The position numbers were made by a program, and so were the translations under genes. Below the pieces are notes generated by a model. That model was not told the origin of the DNA and ran no database searches. It saw only the letters and a list, made by a program, of their open reading frames with translations. From the NCBI RefSeq assembly GCF_019583405.1, contig NZ_SZUU01000003.1:248001-312000 (forward strand): 64,000 nucleotides of DNA, read 5' to 3'. This document shows, piece after piece, positions 45,117 through 53,842 of this stretch (position 1 is the stretch's first letter; the number at the start of each line of letters is the position of its first letter). The DNA comes from Bacteroides fragilis. GTDB taxonomy: Bacteria; Bacteroidota; Bacteroidia; Bacteroidales; Bacteroidaceae.

Positions 45117-46712
45117 CTAAAATCCGTTCATAGGGAAGAGTACTGTGGGGATCAGCAATACCATTCCCAAAATGATGAATAAAAGAAGTACCTTCCAGAA
45201 CCATTTCACCCATATCTCGTAGGGGATGCGGGCGATGCCCAAGGCTCCCATCAATACGGCGGAAGTAGGTGTGATCATGTTGGTAAATCCGTCACCAAAC
45301 TGATAAGCCATTACTGTAGCTTGCCGCGAAAGTCCGATGACATCGGAAAAAGGTGCCATGATAGGCATGGTTAATGCAGCTTTGGCCGATCCGGACGGGA
45401 TAATCAGGTTGATCAGTGTCTGTATCAGGTACATCACCCCCAAAGATACTATTTTTCCGGTTTCTCCCATCAGTGAAGCCAGAGAATGTAAGATCGGGTC
45501 GATAATATGTCCGTCTTGCAGTATTTGGATGATCCCTCCTGCCAGACCTACCACAATGGCAGCTGATAGCATATCTTTGGCTCCGTCCATGAATTGCCTG
45601 ATGATGTTATCTGTTTTTTCACTGTTGGCAAATCCCGAAAGAATACCCATTGCGAGGAAGATGGCGGAGATCTCCGGCAGATACCAGCCATGTCCCATGA
45701 CACCGGTAATCAGGAAAAGAATGGTGAACGCAAGCAAGGTCAGTATGAAGAACTGGTTGGATTTACGTAAACCCAGCCAGCCGAAGACGGCAAATAAAAC
45801 AGACAGGGCGGGCACTGCATAGCAGGTGACAGACGCTTCGCCTATTGCGAAGGTACTGGTTGGGTAAATGATGGAAAACAGGCATAAGGATATGAGTAAC
45901 AGTATGTAGACGATCCATGCCGGACGAGTCGTGACACGGGATATCTCTCCGCTGCTTTTTTCTTCCCGTTTTCGCCAATAAGCGTCGGCATGATACATGG
46001 GTGATTTCTCCGGATGCTTTTTAATGACAGCGGCATATCTGAGTACACAGACTATCAGGACCGTGGTCAGTATCAGCCAGCAAAGCATGCGATATTCAAA
46101 TCCGGAAAATAGCGGTAAGTCGGACAAGCCTTGTGCAATGCCAATGGTAAACGGGTTCAGTACGGCGCCCGAAAAACCTATGTGGGCAGCAACATATACC
46201 ATGCAAAGCCCCGTGATGGAATCATATCCCATCGAAATGGCCAACGGGACGATGATAATGACAAAGGCCAGGGTTTCTTCACTCATGCCAAATACGGAGC
46301 CGAAGAGGCTGAAAAGAATAATGACTAAGGAAATCACCACATTATTTACACCCAATGATTTAATCAGTCTGTGCTTTTCAAGCCCCTTCGTAAAGTTCAG
46401 AAACGAAAAGATGCCGGTATCGATGGCACGACTGCTGTTCATTATCTGAAAGGCACCTCCCATGATCAATAAGAAGGCGATGATTCCCGCTTGCCGTTCG
46501 AAGCCTTCAAGAAGAGCACTGAACACTTGCCAGGTCTGTGGTGTCTGTTCTACCCGGTGGAAAGAGTGGTCTATAATGACTGTGCGGGAAATGCCGTTGA
46601 TGTCAATGGTCTCGCGCACATATTCACCTGCGGGAATGATCCAGGAAAGCACTGCACAGAGCAAGATGACAGAAGAAATGATGGTGTATGTGTGGGGTAT
46701 CCGTTTTAGCAT
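45117..46712 (-). CDS. YfcC-family membrane transporter
   Basis: A 531-residue protein with about 12 membrane segments, opening IPHTYTIISSVILLCAVLSWIIPAG as in the YfcC/ArcD-like (DcuC superfamily) carriers. Conserved patches include FGMSEETLAF and IPSGSAKAALTMPIMAP. These proteins carry amino acids or C4-dicarboxylates; the substrate is not predictable. TAACTTTG on the minus strand (complement of 46735-46742) may be its promoter. The transglutaminase gene follows on the same strand after 106 bases. Confidence 0.85.
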   Translation of the reverse strand: MLKRIPHTYTIISSVILLCAVLSWIIPAGEYVRETIDINGISRTVIIDHSFHRVEQTPQTWQVFSALLEGFERQAGIIAFLLIMGGAFQIMNSSRAIDTGIFSFLNFTKGLEKHRLIKSLGVNNVVISLVIILFSLFGSVFGMSEETLAFVIIIVPLAISMGYDSITGLCMVYVAAHIGFSGAVLNPFTIGIAQGLSDLPLFSGFEYRMLCWLILTTVLIVCVLRYAAVIKKHPEKSPMYHADAYWRKREEKSSGEISRVTTRPAWIVYILLLISLCLFSIIYPTSTFAIGEASVTCYAVPALSVLFAVFGWLGLRKSNQFFILTLLAFTILFLITGVMGHGWYLPEISAIFLAMGILSGFANSEKTDNIIRQFMDGAKDMLSAAIVVGLAGGIIQILQDGHIIDPILHSLASLMGETGKIVSLGVMYLIQTLINLIIPSGSAKAALTMPIMAPFSDVIGLSRQATVMAYQFGDGFTNMITPTSAVLMGALGIARIPYEIWVKWFWKVLLLFIILGMVLLIPTVLFPMNGF

Positions 46713-46850
46713 AGTCGTTTTTCTTGATAAAGCGCAAAGTTATGCAATATATTTGTAATATGCACTTGCCAAATTTGTCCTTATAAAAAGAAAAATCAAC
46801 TAATAATACACTTTTCTTATGTTTTAGAACATGTTTTCGGAAACATTTCG

Positions 46851-46858
46851 TATCTTTG
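46851..46858 (+). promoter_or_regulatory. -7 element and palindrome before a small gene
   Basis: TATCTTTG is a perfect -7 element. Just upstream, ATGTTT-TCGG-AAACAT (46831-46846) forms a palindrome near the -33 position, which has no TTTG. It may be a regulator site. Confidence 0.5.
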
Positions 46859-46931
46859 CAGTGTTAATAAAGAAAACAAGATGTAAAACCGCTCTTCAAA
46901 ACGTGGAGAGCAAAAAAAGAGGACCAAAATT

Positions 46932-47066
46932 ATGAAAAAGAATGCAAATGAAATTATGATGTTGCAGTACCGTATCAAACGTTACCAAGCAATGGGAAAT
47001 GGAACAATGTGCCAGCTGTTGAATGGCAAACTTCAAAAACTGCTTGCAAAGCAGGTTACCATGTAA
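46932..47066 (+). CDS. 44-residue basic protein of unknown function
   Basis: The frame reads MKKNANEIMMLQYRIKRYQA, then MGNGTMCQLLNGKLQKLLAK and QVTM: an amphipathic, Lys/Arg-rich helix without a signal peptide. It has its own promoter box (46851), an A-rich, AGGA-containing stretch before the ATG and a strong terminator (47096), so it forms a monocistronic unit. The preceding leader holds GCTCT/AGAGC (46891-46895 and 46907-46911). No known family is recognised. Confidence 0.6.
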   Translation: MKKNANEIMMLQYRIKRYQAMGNGTMCQLLNGKLQKLLAKQVTM

Positions 47067-47095
47067 TTAAACACACCTATATTATATGAATAAGA

Positions 47096-47127
47096 AGCGG
47101 GGAATCGGATGATTCTCCGCTTTTTTT
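47096..47127 (+). terminator. Rho-independent terminator
   Basis: An 11-base stem AGCGGGGAATC (47096-47106) with GATTCTCCGCT (47111-47121), one G-U pair, loop GGAT, followed by a run of T (to 47127). Confidence 0.88.
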
Positions 47128-47229
47128 GTCATTTATCTGTCTGTACCGGGAACAATCATTATGAAATATTCGTTAATTAAACAACGAATCCTGTTTTATC
47201 TCAAATTTATTACTACGTTTGCGGTCACT

Positions 47230-47613
47230 ATGATAAAGTACGTATTCTGCATATTGATAGGTATCTTCTTAATGTATGGAGCCGGTTGCACAGCCCCTGC
47301 AGAAGAGAACGCGCAACTTCCTGCGGGAGTTACTACAACCTTTATATCGCAATGTGCCGGAGACCACTCTTTATTTAATGACCAGACGGCTGACTCGAAA
47401 GTGAGTGATGCCATCCTTCCTCACGGTTCTTTTTCACGGGAACTCGGTTCATCCAAAGTATTAAAACTTAAATTACAGACTGCCATCCGCTTGTTTAATA
47501 CCTTTCATATCCGCCAGTCGGAGAAGGGAGATGCTTATCCGGATTTCAATCATAACTTCATTAAATATTCCAGCGGGTATTATGTATACTCGTTAGGGCA
47601 TATCCTGATTTAG
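47230..47613 (+). CDS. short putative lipoprotein of unknown function
   Basis: From ATG 47230 the frame gives MIKYVFCILIGIFLMYGAGC, a lipoprotein signal with Cys20, then about 107 residues without a known domain (SRELGSSKVLKLKLQTAIRL and FNTFHIRQSEK). An upstream in-frame ATG at 47161 would add 23 residues and bury the lipobox. It lies before the OadG/OadB genes in the same direction but 145 bases away. Function unknown. Confidence 0.55.
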   Translation: MIKYVFCILIGIFLMYGAGCTAPAEENAQLPAGVTTTFISQCAGDHSLFNDQTADSKVSDAILPHGSFSRELGSSKVLKLKLQTAIRLFNTFHIRQSEKGDAYPDFNHNFIKYSSGYYVYSLGHILI

Positions 47614-47757
47614 CTTTTCGGTTTCACACTTCCGTATTGAAGTGATTGGGTAACCCCATTTATCTGTTTCGATAAATGCCGGGGAAGTGTGTCTTGTCTC
47701 CCCCCGGCAGTCGGCATTCGTTGCATTTTATTTTTCAATCTAAAATCATACCATGTT

Positions 47758-48198
47758 ATGTTTAGTTTATTGTTATCCACTTTTGCCATGATGGGGCTTA
47801 CCTTCGTCATTGGCTTTTTCGTTGCCGGAGTAATAAAGCTGATTGCTTCTGCGGCTGATTCATTGGCTTTCTACAGTTCACACCAGGAAGAGCTTGCCCG
47901 GTTGAAACGTATTCGGAAACTTCATCAGAAAGTAGCTATCTTGATAACCGAAAGTGCCCTTAGCGACGAGGAGTACGGGAGTGACGGACGTGAAGACTTC
48001 AGCAGGGGCATCACCAAACATCCCGGAGACAATCGCGGGTTCTACCATGGTGTCAGTCCCGGTGAGCCGGAACGCGGACTGATGGATTATTTTTATCCGG
48101 AAGATACAAGATCCATGTTTCTTCGCAAAGAAGAGCAAATGTTACAGCATGACAAAAAGAACAATAAGAAAGCATCTTCAACCAATAAAAACAAATAA
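47758..48198 (+). CDS. OadG-like gamma subunit of a sodium-pump decarboxylase
   Basis: A 146-residue protein: one N-terminal membrane helix (STFAMMGLTFVIGFFVAGVI), a charged coiled segment and a hydrophilic, low-complexity Lys/Asn tail. This is the build of OadG/MmdC subunits, which hold the complex at the membrane. It is only 11 bases from oadB. Start at ATG 47758 rather than 47689. OadG proteins are poorly conserved, so the call depends on position. Confidence 0.65.
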   Translation: MFSLLLSTFAMMGLTFVIGFFVAGVIKLIASAADSLAFYSSHQEELARLKRIRKLHQKVAILITESALSDEEYGSDGREDFSRGITKHPGDNRGFYHGVSPGEPERGLMDYFYPEDTRSMFLRKEEQMLQHDKKNNKKASSTNKNK

Positions 48199-48209
48199 AT
48201 CTTGATAGT

Positions 48210-49424
48210 ATGGAAAGTATAGACTTTGGAACCCTGTTTCAGGGATTTGGAACAATGATGGCCAGCGGATGGTTTCTGGCCAGTGCCCGTATGTTTTTAA
48301 TAGCTTTGGGATTTCTGCTCATCTATCTGGGCTGGAAAGGTGTGCTTGAGCCGATGGTTATGATTCCGATGGGACTGGGGATGGTAGCCATTAATTGCGG
48401 AACACTGATTATGCCCGACGGAGCATTGGGGAACCTTTTTCTGGACCCTATGTTATCGGATACGGACGCGTTGATGAATACGATGCAGATTGACTTTCTG
48501 CAACCGGTATATACATTGACGTTTAGTAACGGACTGATAGCCTGCTTTGTGTTTATGGGAATCGGTACGTTGCTTGATGTCGGATTCTTGTTGCAGAAAC
48601 CGTTTGCCAGTATTTTCCTGGCCCTTTGTGCTGAGTTGGGGACTTTCCTTACAGTGCCTATCGCTTCGGGTCTGGGGTTGTCTTTAAAGGAAAGCGCTTC
48701 TGTTGCAATGGTCGGCGGAGCCGATGGACCGATGGTGCTGTTTACTTCGCTTGCCTTGGCCAAACACTTGTTTGTGCCTATTACGGTGGTGGCTTATCTG
48801 TATTTGGGATTAACATACGGGGGATATCCTTATTTGGTAAAGCTGCTGATTCCTAAACGTCTGCGTGCTATTAAGATGGTGGAGAAGAAAGCTCCTAAAA
48901 ATTATGACGCAAAAGTGAAGCTTGCCTTTTCTGCTATTCTGTGTGCTGTGCTGTGTTTCTTGTTTCCGGTTGCTTCTCCACTATTCTTCTCCCTCTTCTT
49001 AGGGGTAGCTGTACGCGAGTCCGGCATGAAGCATATCTATGATTTTGTAAGTGGTCCGTTGCTTTATGGTTCTACCTTTATGCTGGGATTACTGTTGGGT
49101 GTGCTCTGTGATGCCCATTTGTTGCTCGATCCGAAAATTCTGAAACTTTTGGTGTTGGGTATGCTTGCTTTGTTATTGTCGGGTATCGGGGGAATCATGG
49201 GTGGTTACATCATGTATTTCATTAAGAAAGGAAACTATAATCCGGTGATCGGTATTGCTGCCGTGAGTTGTGTACCTACTACGGCAAAGGTTGCCCAGAA
49301 GTTGGTAAGTAAAGATAATCCGAACTCTTTCATCCTGGGGGATGCACTGGGTGCAAACATTTCAGGAGTAATCACTTCGGCTATCATTACGGGTATTTAC
49401 ATAACGATTATACCTTATTTATAA
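48210..49424 (+). CDS. sodium-translocating decarboxylase beta subunit (OadB/MmdB/GcdB)
   Basis: A 404-residue protein with about ten membrane helices. The essential aspartate is in VGGADGPMVLF (matching Asp203 of Klebsiella OadB), and the second conserved region NPVIGIAAVSCVPTTAKVAQ is present. It couples decarboxylation of carboxybiotin to sodium export. The carboxyltransferase and biotin-carrier subunits are not in this window, so the substrate (oxaloacetate, methylmalonyl-CoA or glutaconyl-CoA) is unknown. Confidence 0.9.
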   Translation: MESIDFGTLFQGFGTMMASGWFLASARMFLIALGFLLIYLGWKGVLEPMVMIPMGLGMVAINCGTLIMPDGALGNLFLDPMLSDTDALMNTMQIDFLQPVYTLTFSNGLIACFVFMGIGTLLDVGFLLQKPFASIFLALCAELGTFLTVPIASGLGLSLKESASVAMVGGADGPMVLFTSLALAKHLFVPITVVAYLYLGLTYGGYPYLVKLLIPKRLRAIKMVEKKAPKNYDAKVKLAFSAILCAVLCFLFPVASPLFFSLFLGVAVRESGMKHIYDFVSGPLLYGSTFMLGLLLGVLCDAHLLLDPKILKLLVLGMLALLLSGIGGIMGGYIMYFIKKGNYNPVIGIAAVSCVPTTAKVAQKLVSKDNPNSFILGDALGANISGVITSAIITGIYITIIPYL

Positions 49425-49525
49425 TAATGTTGTAACTGGCAGAATGATTTCATGAGTGACTGACAGAGTTTATCCATTTACAGTTTGTATATTTGTTGCT
49501 CTCAGATAGTTTGAAAGACAAGGTT

Positions 49526-50401
49526 ATGAAAAAACTTATCCCTCAATATACCTTTTTAAAGAATAAGTACGGCAGTGAGTTGCTGGTGGACATAGTAGAA
49601 CTGAAAGATATAAAGAAATATGTCGTTAAAAGTTCTGTTCATACTCTGACTTATTATGACATTACCTTTATCACCGAAGGGGAAGGAAGTTTCATTCTTG
49701 ATAATCATACCTACCGGGGCGGTGTGGGAGATGTGTTCTTCTCCAAGCCGGGAGAGATACGTAGCTGGGATACAAATGCGATTGTGAATGGATATGCTCT
49801 GATATTTGAAGAAGAGTTTTTATCTTCTTTCTTTAAAGATTCTTTGTTTGTGCAGCATCTTTCCTTTTTCAATCCGGTGAAGGAATCGTTGAAAATACAT
49901 TTGCCGGAACGCTCTTTTCTGCGTATGTTGCAACTTCTGCAATCTATTAAGGAGGAGATTGATCTGTTCAGACAGAATGACGTTCATGTGTTGAGAGCGC
50001 AACTTTATGAAGCGTTGATGCTGCTTAACCGTTTTTACGTGCAGACCGTATCGGATGCAGGGATAAACAAGGAAGGACGCAGTCCGTATCTTGTTCAGTT
50101 TGTACAGCTGGTCGATCGTGCGTTCAGTGAATACCGTACCGTGCGGTATTATGCCGGAAAACTGTGTATTACTCCTAACTATCTGAATGAAATAGTGAGT
50201 ACCGCTATGCAGATAAGCGCCAAGCAATATATTCTGAATAAAGTGATGGAAGAAGCAAAGCGGATGCTTGCTTACACGGATTTGCCGGTTGCCGAAATCG
50301 CTTTCGAACTGAATTATGAAACGGTTTCTTATTTCAGCCGTTGTTTTCGCCGGTATACGGGAGAAACTCCTTTGGCCTACCGGAGAGGACATAAACCATA
50401 A
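49526..50401 (+). CDS. AraC-family transcriptional regulator
   Basis: A 291-residue regulator starting at ATG 49526 (MKKLIPQYTFLKNKYG). The N-terminal cupin sensor has GEGSFILDNHTYRGGVGDVF; two C-terminal HTH motifs follow (YYAGKLCITPNYLNEIV and PVAEIAFELNYETVSYFSRC-type FELNYETVSYFSRCFRRYTG). A TATATTTG box lies at 49488-49495. It stands between oadB and a flavin-binding protein, both possible targets. Confidence 0.9.
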   Translation: MKKLIPQYTFLKNKYGSELLVDIVELKDIKKYVVKSSVHTLTYYDITFITEGEGSFILDNHTYRGGVGDVFFSKPGEIRSWDTNAIVNGYALIFEEEFLSSFFKDSLFVQHLSFFNPVKESLKIHLPERSFLRMLQLLQSIKEEIDLFRQNDVHVLRAQLYEALMLLNRFYVQTVSDAGINKEGRSPYLVQFVQLVDRAFSEYRTVRYYAGKLCITPNYLNEIVSTAMQISAKQYILNKVMEEAKRMLAYTDLPVAEIAFELNYETVSYFSRCFRRYTGETPLAYRRGHKP

Positions 50402-50492
50402 AAAGTATCATTTCTACCTTTGTTTCTGTCACATATCCTCTTTTTCCTTTCTGTACCTTTGTGTCAGTGTAAAACTATTAAAATTTAGAACA

Positions 50493-50912
50493 ATGAAAGA
50501 TGTAGAGAAAACGATTGGGAATCTGATTGATAAGCAAAAGATCGCATTTATCGGATCTGTTGATATAGAAGGCTTCCCCAATATTAAAGCGATGTTACAG
50601 CCCCGGAAGCGTGAAGGTATCCGGACTCTTTATTTTACCACCAATACCTCTTCTATGCGTACCACTCAATACCTGAAGAACCAGCATGCTTGTGTCTACT
50701 TCTGTGACTCTCGCTTTTTTAGGGGAGTTATGCTGAAAGGTAAGATGGAAGTGCTTACAGATAATTCCACCAAAGAAATGATATGGAGAGAAGGCGATAC
50801 ACTCTACTATCCGCTTGGCGTTACAGATCCGGACTATTGTGTACTGAAGTTTACCGCTATCACCGGCAGGCGTTATGGAAACTTCAGTTCGGAAGATTTT
50901 GAGGTAGAGTAG
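50493..50912 (+). CDS. pyridoxamine 5'-phosphate oxidase-like flavin-binding protein
   Basis: A 139-residue split-barrel protein with IAFIGSVDIEGFPNIKAMLQ at the N-terminus and LYFTTNTSSMRTTQYLKN, typical of the PNPOx-like FMN-binding family (general stress protein 26 type). The reaction is not known. I start at ATG 50493. TACCTTTG at 50454-50461 is a likely -7 element. It converges on the outer membrane gene with a shared hairpin. Confidence 0.82.
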   Translation: MKDVEKTIGNLIDKQKIAFIGSVDIEGFPNIKAMLQPRKREGIRTLYFTTNTSSMRTTQYLKNQHACVYFCDSRFFRGVMLKGKMEVLTDNSTKEMIWREGDTLYYPLGVTDPDYCVLKFTAITGRRYGNFSSEDFEVE

Positions 50913-50957
50913 GCTGTTTTCAATCTTAAAAGCTGATTGAAAACAGTGCTTCTACCT
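50902..50957. terminator. hairpin shared by two convergent genes
   Basis: A 12-base perfect stem CTGTTTTCAATC (50914-50925) with GATTGAAAACAG (50935-50946), extended outward by GGTAGA (50903-50908) and TCTACC (50951-50956). It spans the stop codons of both the flavin protein (plus) and the outer membrane protein (minus). Confidence 0.7.
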
Positions 50958-53784
50958 GGAATTTTCCATAGTCGATCGGCTGGATCAGCCGTACGCCTGT
51001 CGTGAGCGGATAACTCATACGCAGTACATTCCAATCGAAAATAAGATCGCCTCCGTAAGAGCTTTGTGTGCTCCAGTTGCTTTTGCGACTGGCTTGGTTG
51101 CGTGACAAGTCATAAAAAAGATTTGCACGCAGCCTGCGTATGTAAATCAGTGAACTGATGCTCAGGTCGGGCGAAAGCAGGGGTAAAGCATAATCTGCTT
51201 TGAAGGCCCATTGTTGGCGGGTTTGATATTGGAAATGATATCCGCGAGGCTTTTCCAGCAGATGTTTGGGGAGATACAGTGATTTATTGTCAAGGTCTTG
51301 ATATTGGTAACCCAAGCGTAGCATCAATCCGTGATTCCTGATGATACCCGGCCAATAGGTAGTCAGCCGGGCAGCGTACAGACTACCGAAATTTTCCTTA
51401 TTGAACGGGGTTTTCAAGTATTGTAGCCGAAGCTGGTAACCGTTTCGGGGAAGGATATCGCGTTGTGCTTTTCGTCTGTAATCATAAAATAGGATTTCCG
51501 GGAGAATGTATTGGAAGTTGCGATACTTTCCACTATGATACTCTTGATACTTATTGTTTGTGAAATAGTAAGTAAAAGCAGGCTGTATGCCTCGTATGCG
51601 TTGGTTACGTGTCAGGTTGAAAGGGAGGTAAACTCGCGCTTCCGCTTCCAGTAGATTGCGTCCGGGATAATATCCTTTGGTGATATCCTGACCTTTGTCA
51701 TCTTTGGTCCAGCCGATATTGAAAGCCTTATCACCATAGTCGGCAGCAAGATTGATTATAGGGAACCAGCCCTGATAGGTGAATGACAGTTTACCGTGGT
51801 GGTAGCCTTCGTCATAATACCAGCCGGCTTGCATGATGGCGGTGTTCAGTGTATTTTGTGACATAATGGTTGCTCCCGGCTTGACAATTGTACTTAAATC
51901 ACTTGCACTGCTGTTCATTGCTTCGGCCACATCATAATAGAAAGGTGCCCAGCTGTGTATCTTGAAAGTATGTGTACCTTTATGATAGCGTTTGGGGGTG
52001 AAATCGATGCTATCCAGACGGGCAGAGTCAAGGTCGAACTGTTCTTGAGCAGCCAATGTTTCAACGAATGGCATCGGAGCAGGACGGTCTAAATCGGCCT
52101 TTTCAAATAGCAAACTGTCAGTCGGCAACGCAGCAATCCGGTATCCGTCTGCTTGATAATCAGCAAAAAGCAGATGGTTGCCTGACTGGGAAAATGAAGG
52201 ATCGAATGCACCGAAACGAGCGGCTGTCAGCCGATAAACCTGTTTGTCGGCGAGATGAAGACAGTAGATATTATTTGTGCCGTTGGCTCCCGACTCAAAA
52301 AAGAGTTTTCCGTTTTTCCAAGTAGGAGAGGTGATGTTGGCCGAGGTGGTTTTTATCAACTCCTTCCACTCTCCGGACCGCGGATTGAATTCCAACAGAC
52401 TGATTCCCGAATCGGTTACGGCTATGGAGAAAATATCAAGGCCTTCTCCGAATGTGAGTTCTTTGATAAATGCGTTGTCAGGTACGTCGAAAGAGGATAG
52501 TTCTTTTCCCTTTTCCGCATTTATCAATACAAGTTGGTTTTTGCCTTCTACAGTGGGGCGGGAGACCGCAATGGTCTGACCGGACTTGTCGATAGCCGGG
52601 GCCAGATAACGTTGGCGTGGGGTGATTGTTTTTATCTGCTTTTTATCCAAATCATAATATTTCAGAACGGAATAGTTCTCGTGCGTCCAACGGAGCCCGG
52701 GAACCAATTCACTCCAGTAAATCCGGTTGTTCTGGAAGTTGAGACGACTATTGATACTTCCGATATAACTCAGATGCTTTTCTTTACCGTTGCTGATGGC
52801 TACCAGAGAGTTTATATCTTTCAGTCCGGATTTGACGGCAATAATTACACTATCATTGATCGATTGGGGATATCGATAAGAGGTATAGGCTTTTGAGGTA
52901 GAAGAGAGGTAGTCGGGCACAAGTGTACAGGTATCCTGTTTTTCCCATTCTTTCCGCAAGAAATCGAATGTGTCGTGCTGAAGCCGTTTGAAACTGCTTC
53001 CTGTGTAATGCTTGAATGAGCCTTCAAATAATAAATTCCGGACATAACGGCTGGTACTTTTATCCCAGATATCAGCTCCATAACGCTGGCGGGCATATGA
53101 AGCCATATCATAGCCCAATGCATAATAAGTTCCTGTATAATTTTTGTAAGATCCCATTAACCACTTGTCGAAAGTATAAGGCTTTCCGCCTGCTAATAAT
53201 TGGGCACGATAGATCATGTTAAACTCCGGAAGACGTCCCCGTCCGCCATTTGACATGGCAGTTTCGGTGCTTACCGCATCTCCTTCGAGAAACCACACCG
53301 GAAGAAAAAAGGAGGCCACGCCGGCTGCCTGTTCACCTATTATATAATAAAGAGGTTTGAAGATACCATGCATCACCTTTCCGGTCTGGAATACGTGGCG
53401 CGACTCGTGCAATACCAGATGTTTATCCCATCTTTGAGTACTTAGGTCCGAAGAAGGAGTCGTAATCAGTTCCATCCGTCTCGGTGCCCAGGAAACCATT
53501 CCGTTGGATTGCATGCTGGCCGGATGGAGAATGACCGGGAAACGGGCTTTGATCGGCTTTCCGATGGTCTTGGACATATGGGGATATACATTTTCAAGAA
53601 AGATAGCATATCGATAGGCCATTGAATCATTTCCTTGCGGGTATACCAGATCATAGTGAGGCAGTTTCGCTATGTTCCATTTAAACCGGGCGGGATCCGA
53701 CCCGTAATCCATGAATTGTGCATGAAGCCGGAGCGGTGCCAGCAGGCAAAGAAGCGAAAGAAACAGATATTTGGATTGTAACAT
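50926..53784 (-). CDS. outer membrane protein: HExxH domain, beta-propeller and beta-barrel
   Basis: A 952-residue exported protein (signal peptide ending RLHAQ). Residues about 30-290 form a gluzincin-like metallopeptidase region: LVLHESRHVFQ carries H126-E-x-x-H130, and WFLEGDA supplies Glu167 as a possible third zinc ligand. The middle (about 290-600) has TolB/WD40-like propeller repeats. The last 300 residues are alternating beta strands ending in KFQVEALFSISF, an outer membrane barrel with terminal Phe. The combination suggests a surface or periplasmic protease tethered to a barrel. No named family comes to mind. Confidence 0.75.
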   Translation of the reverse strand: MLQSKYLFLSLLCLLAPLRLHAQFMDYGSDPARFKWNIAKLPHYDLVYPQGNDSMAYRYAIFLENVYPHMSKTIGKPIKARFPVILHPASMQSNGMVSWAPRRMELITTPSSDLSTQRWDKHLVLHESRHVFQTGKVMHGIFKPLYYIIGEQAAGVASFFLPVWFLEGDAVSTETAMSNGGRGRLPEFNMIYRAQLLAGGKPYTFDKWLMGSYKNYTGTYYALGYDMASYARQRYGADIWDKSTSRYVRNLLFEGSFKHYTGSSFKRLQHDTFDFLRKEWEKQDTCTLVPDYLSSTSKAYTSYRYPQSINDSVIIAVKSGLKDINSLVAISNGKEKHLSYIGSINSRLNFQNNRIYWSELVPGLRWTHENYSVLKYYDLDKKQIKTITPRQRYLAPAIDKSGQTIAVSRPTVEGKNQLVLINAEKGKELSSFDVPDNAFIKELTFGEGLDIFSIAVTDSGISLLEFNPRSGEWKELIKTTSANITSPTWKNGKLFFESGANGTNNIYCLHLADKQVYRLTAARFGAFDPSFSQSGNHLLFADYQADGYRIAALPTDSLLFEKADLDRPAPMPFVETLAAQEQFDLDSARLDSIDFTPKRYHKGTHTFKIHSWAPFYYDVAEAMNSSASDLSTIVKPGATIMSQNTLNTAIMQAGWYYDEGYHHGKLSFTYQGWFPIINLAADYGDKAFNIGWTKDDKGQDITKGYYPGRNLLEAEARVYLPFNLTRNQRIRGIQPAFTYYFTNNKYQEYHSGKYRNFQYILPEILFYDYRRKAQRDILPRNGYQLRLQYLKTPFNKENFGSLYAARLTTYWPGIIRNHGLMLRLGYQYQDLDNKSLYLPKHLLEKPRGYHFQYQTRQQWAFKADYALPLLSPDLSISSLIYIRRLRANLFYDLSRNQASRKSNWSTQSSYGGDLIFDWNVLRMSYPLTTGVRLIQPIDYGKFQVEALFSISF

Positions 53785-53842
53785 GAGCTGATTTTAAATA
53801 GTTATCTGTTGCAAAGCTATAAAAAAATCTCAGTCTGTTCTG

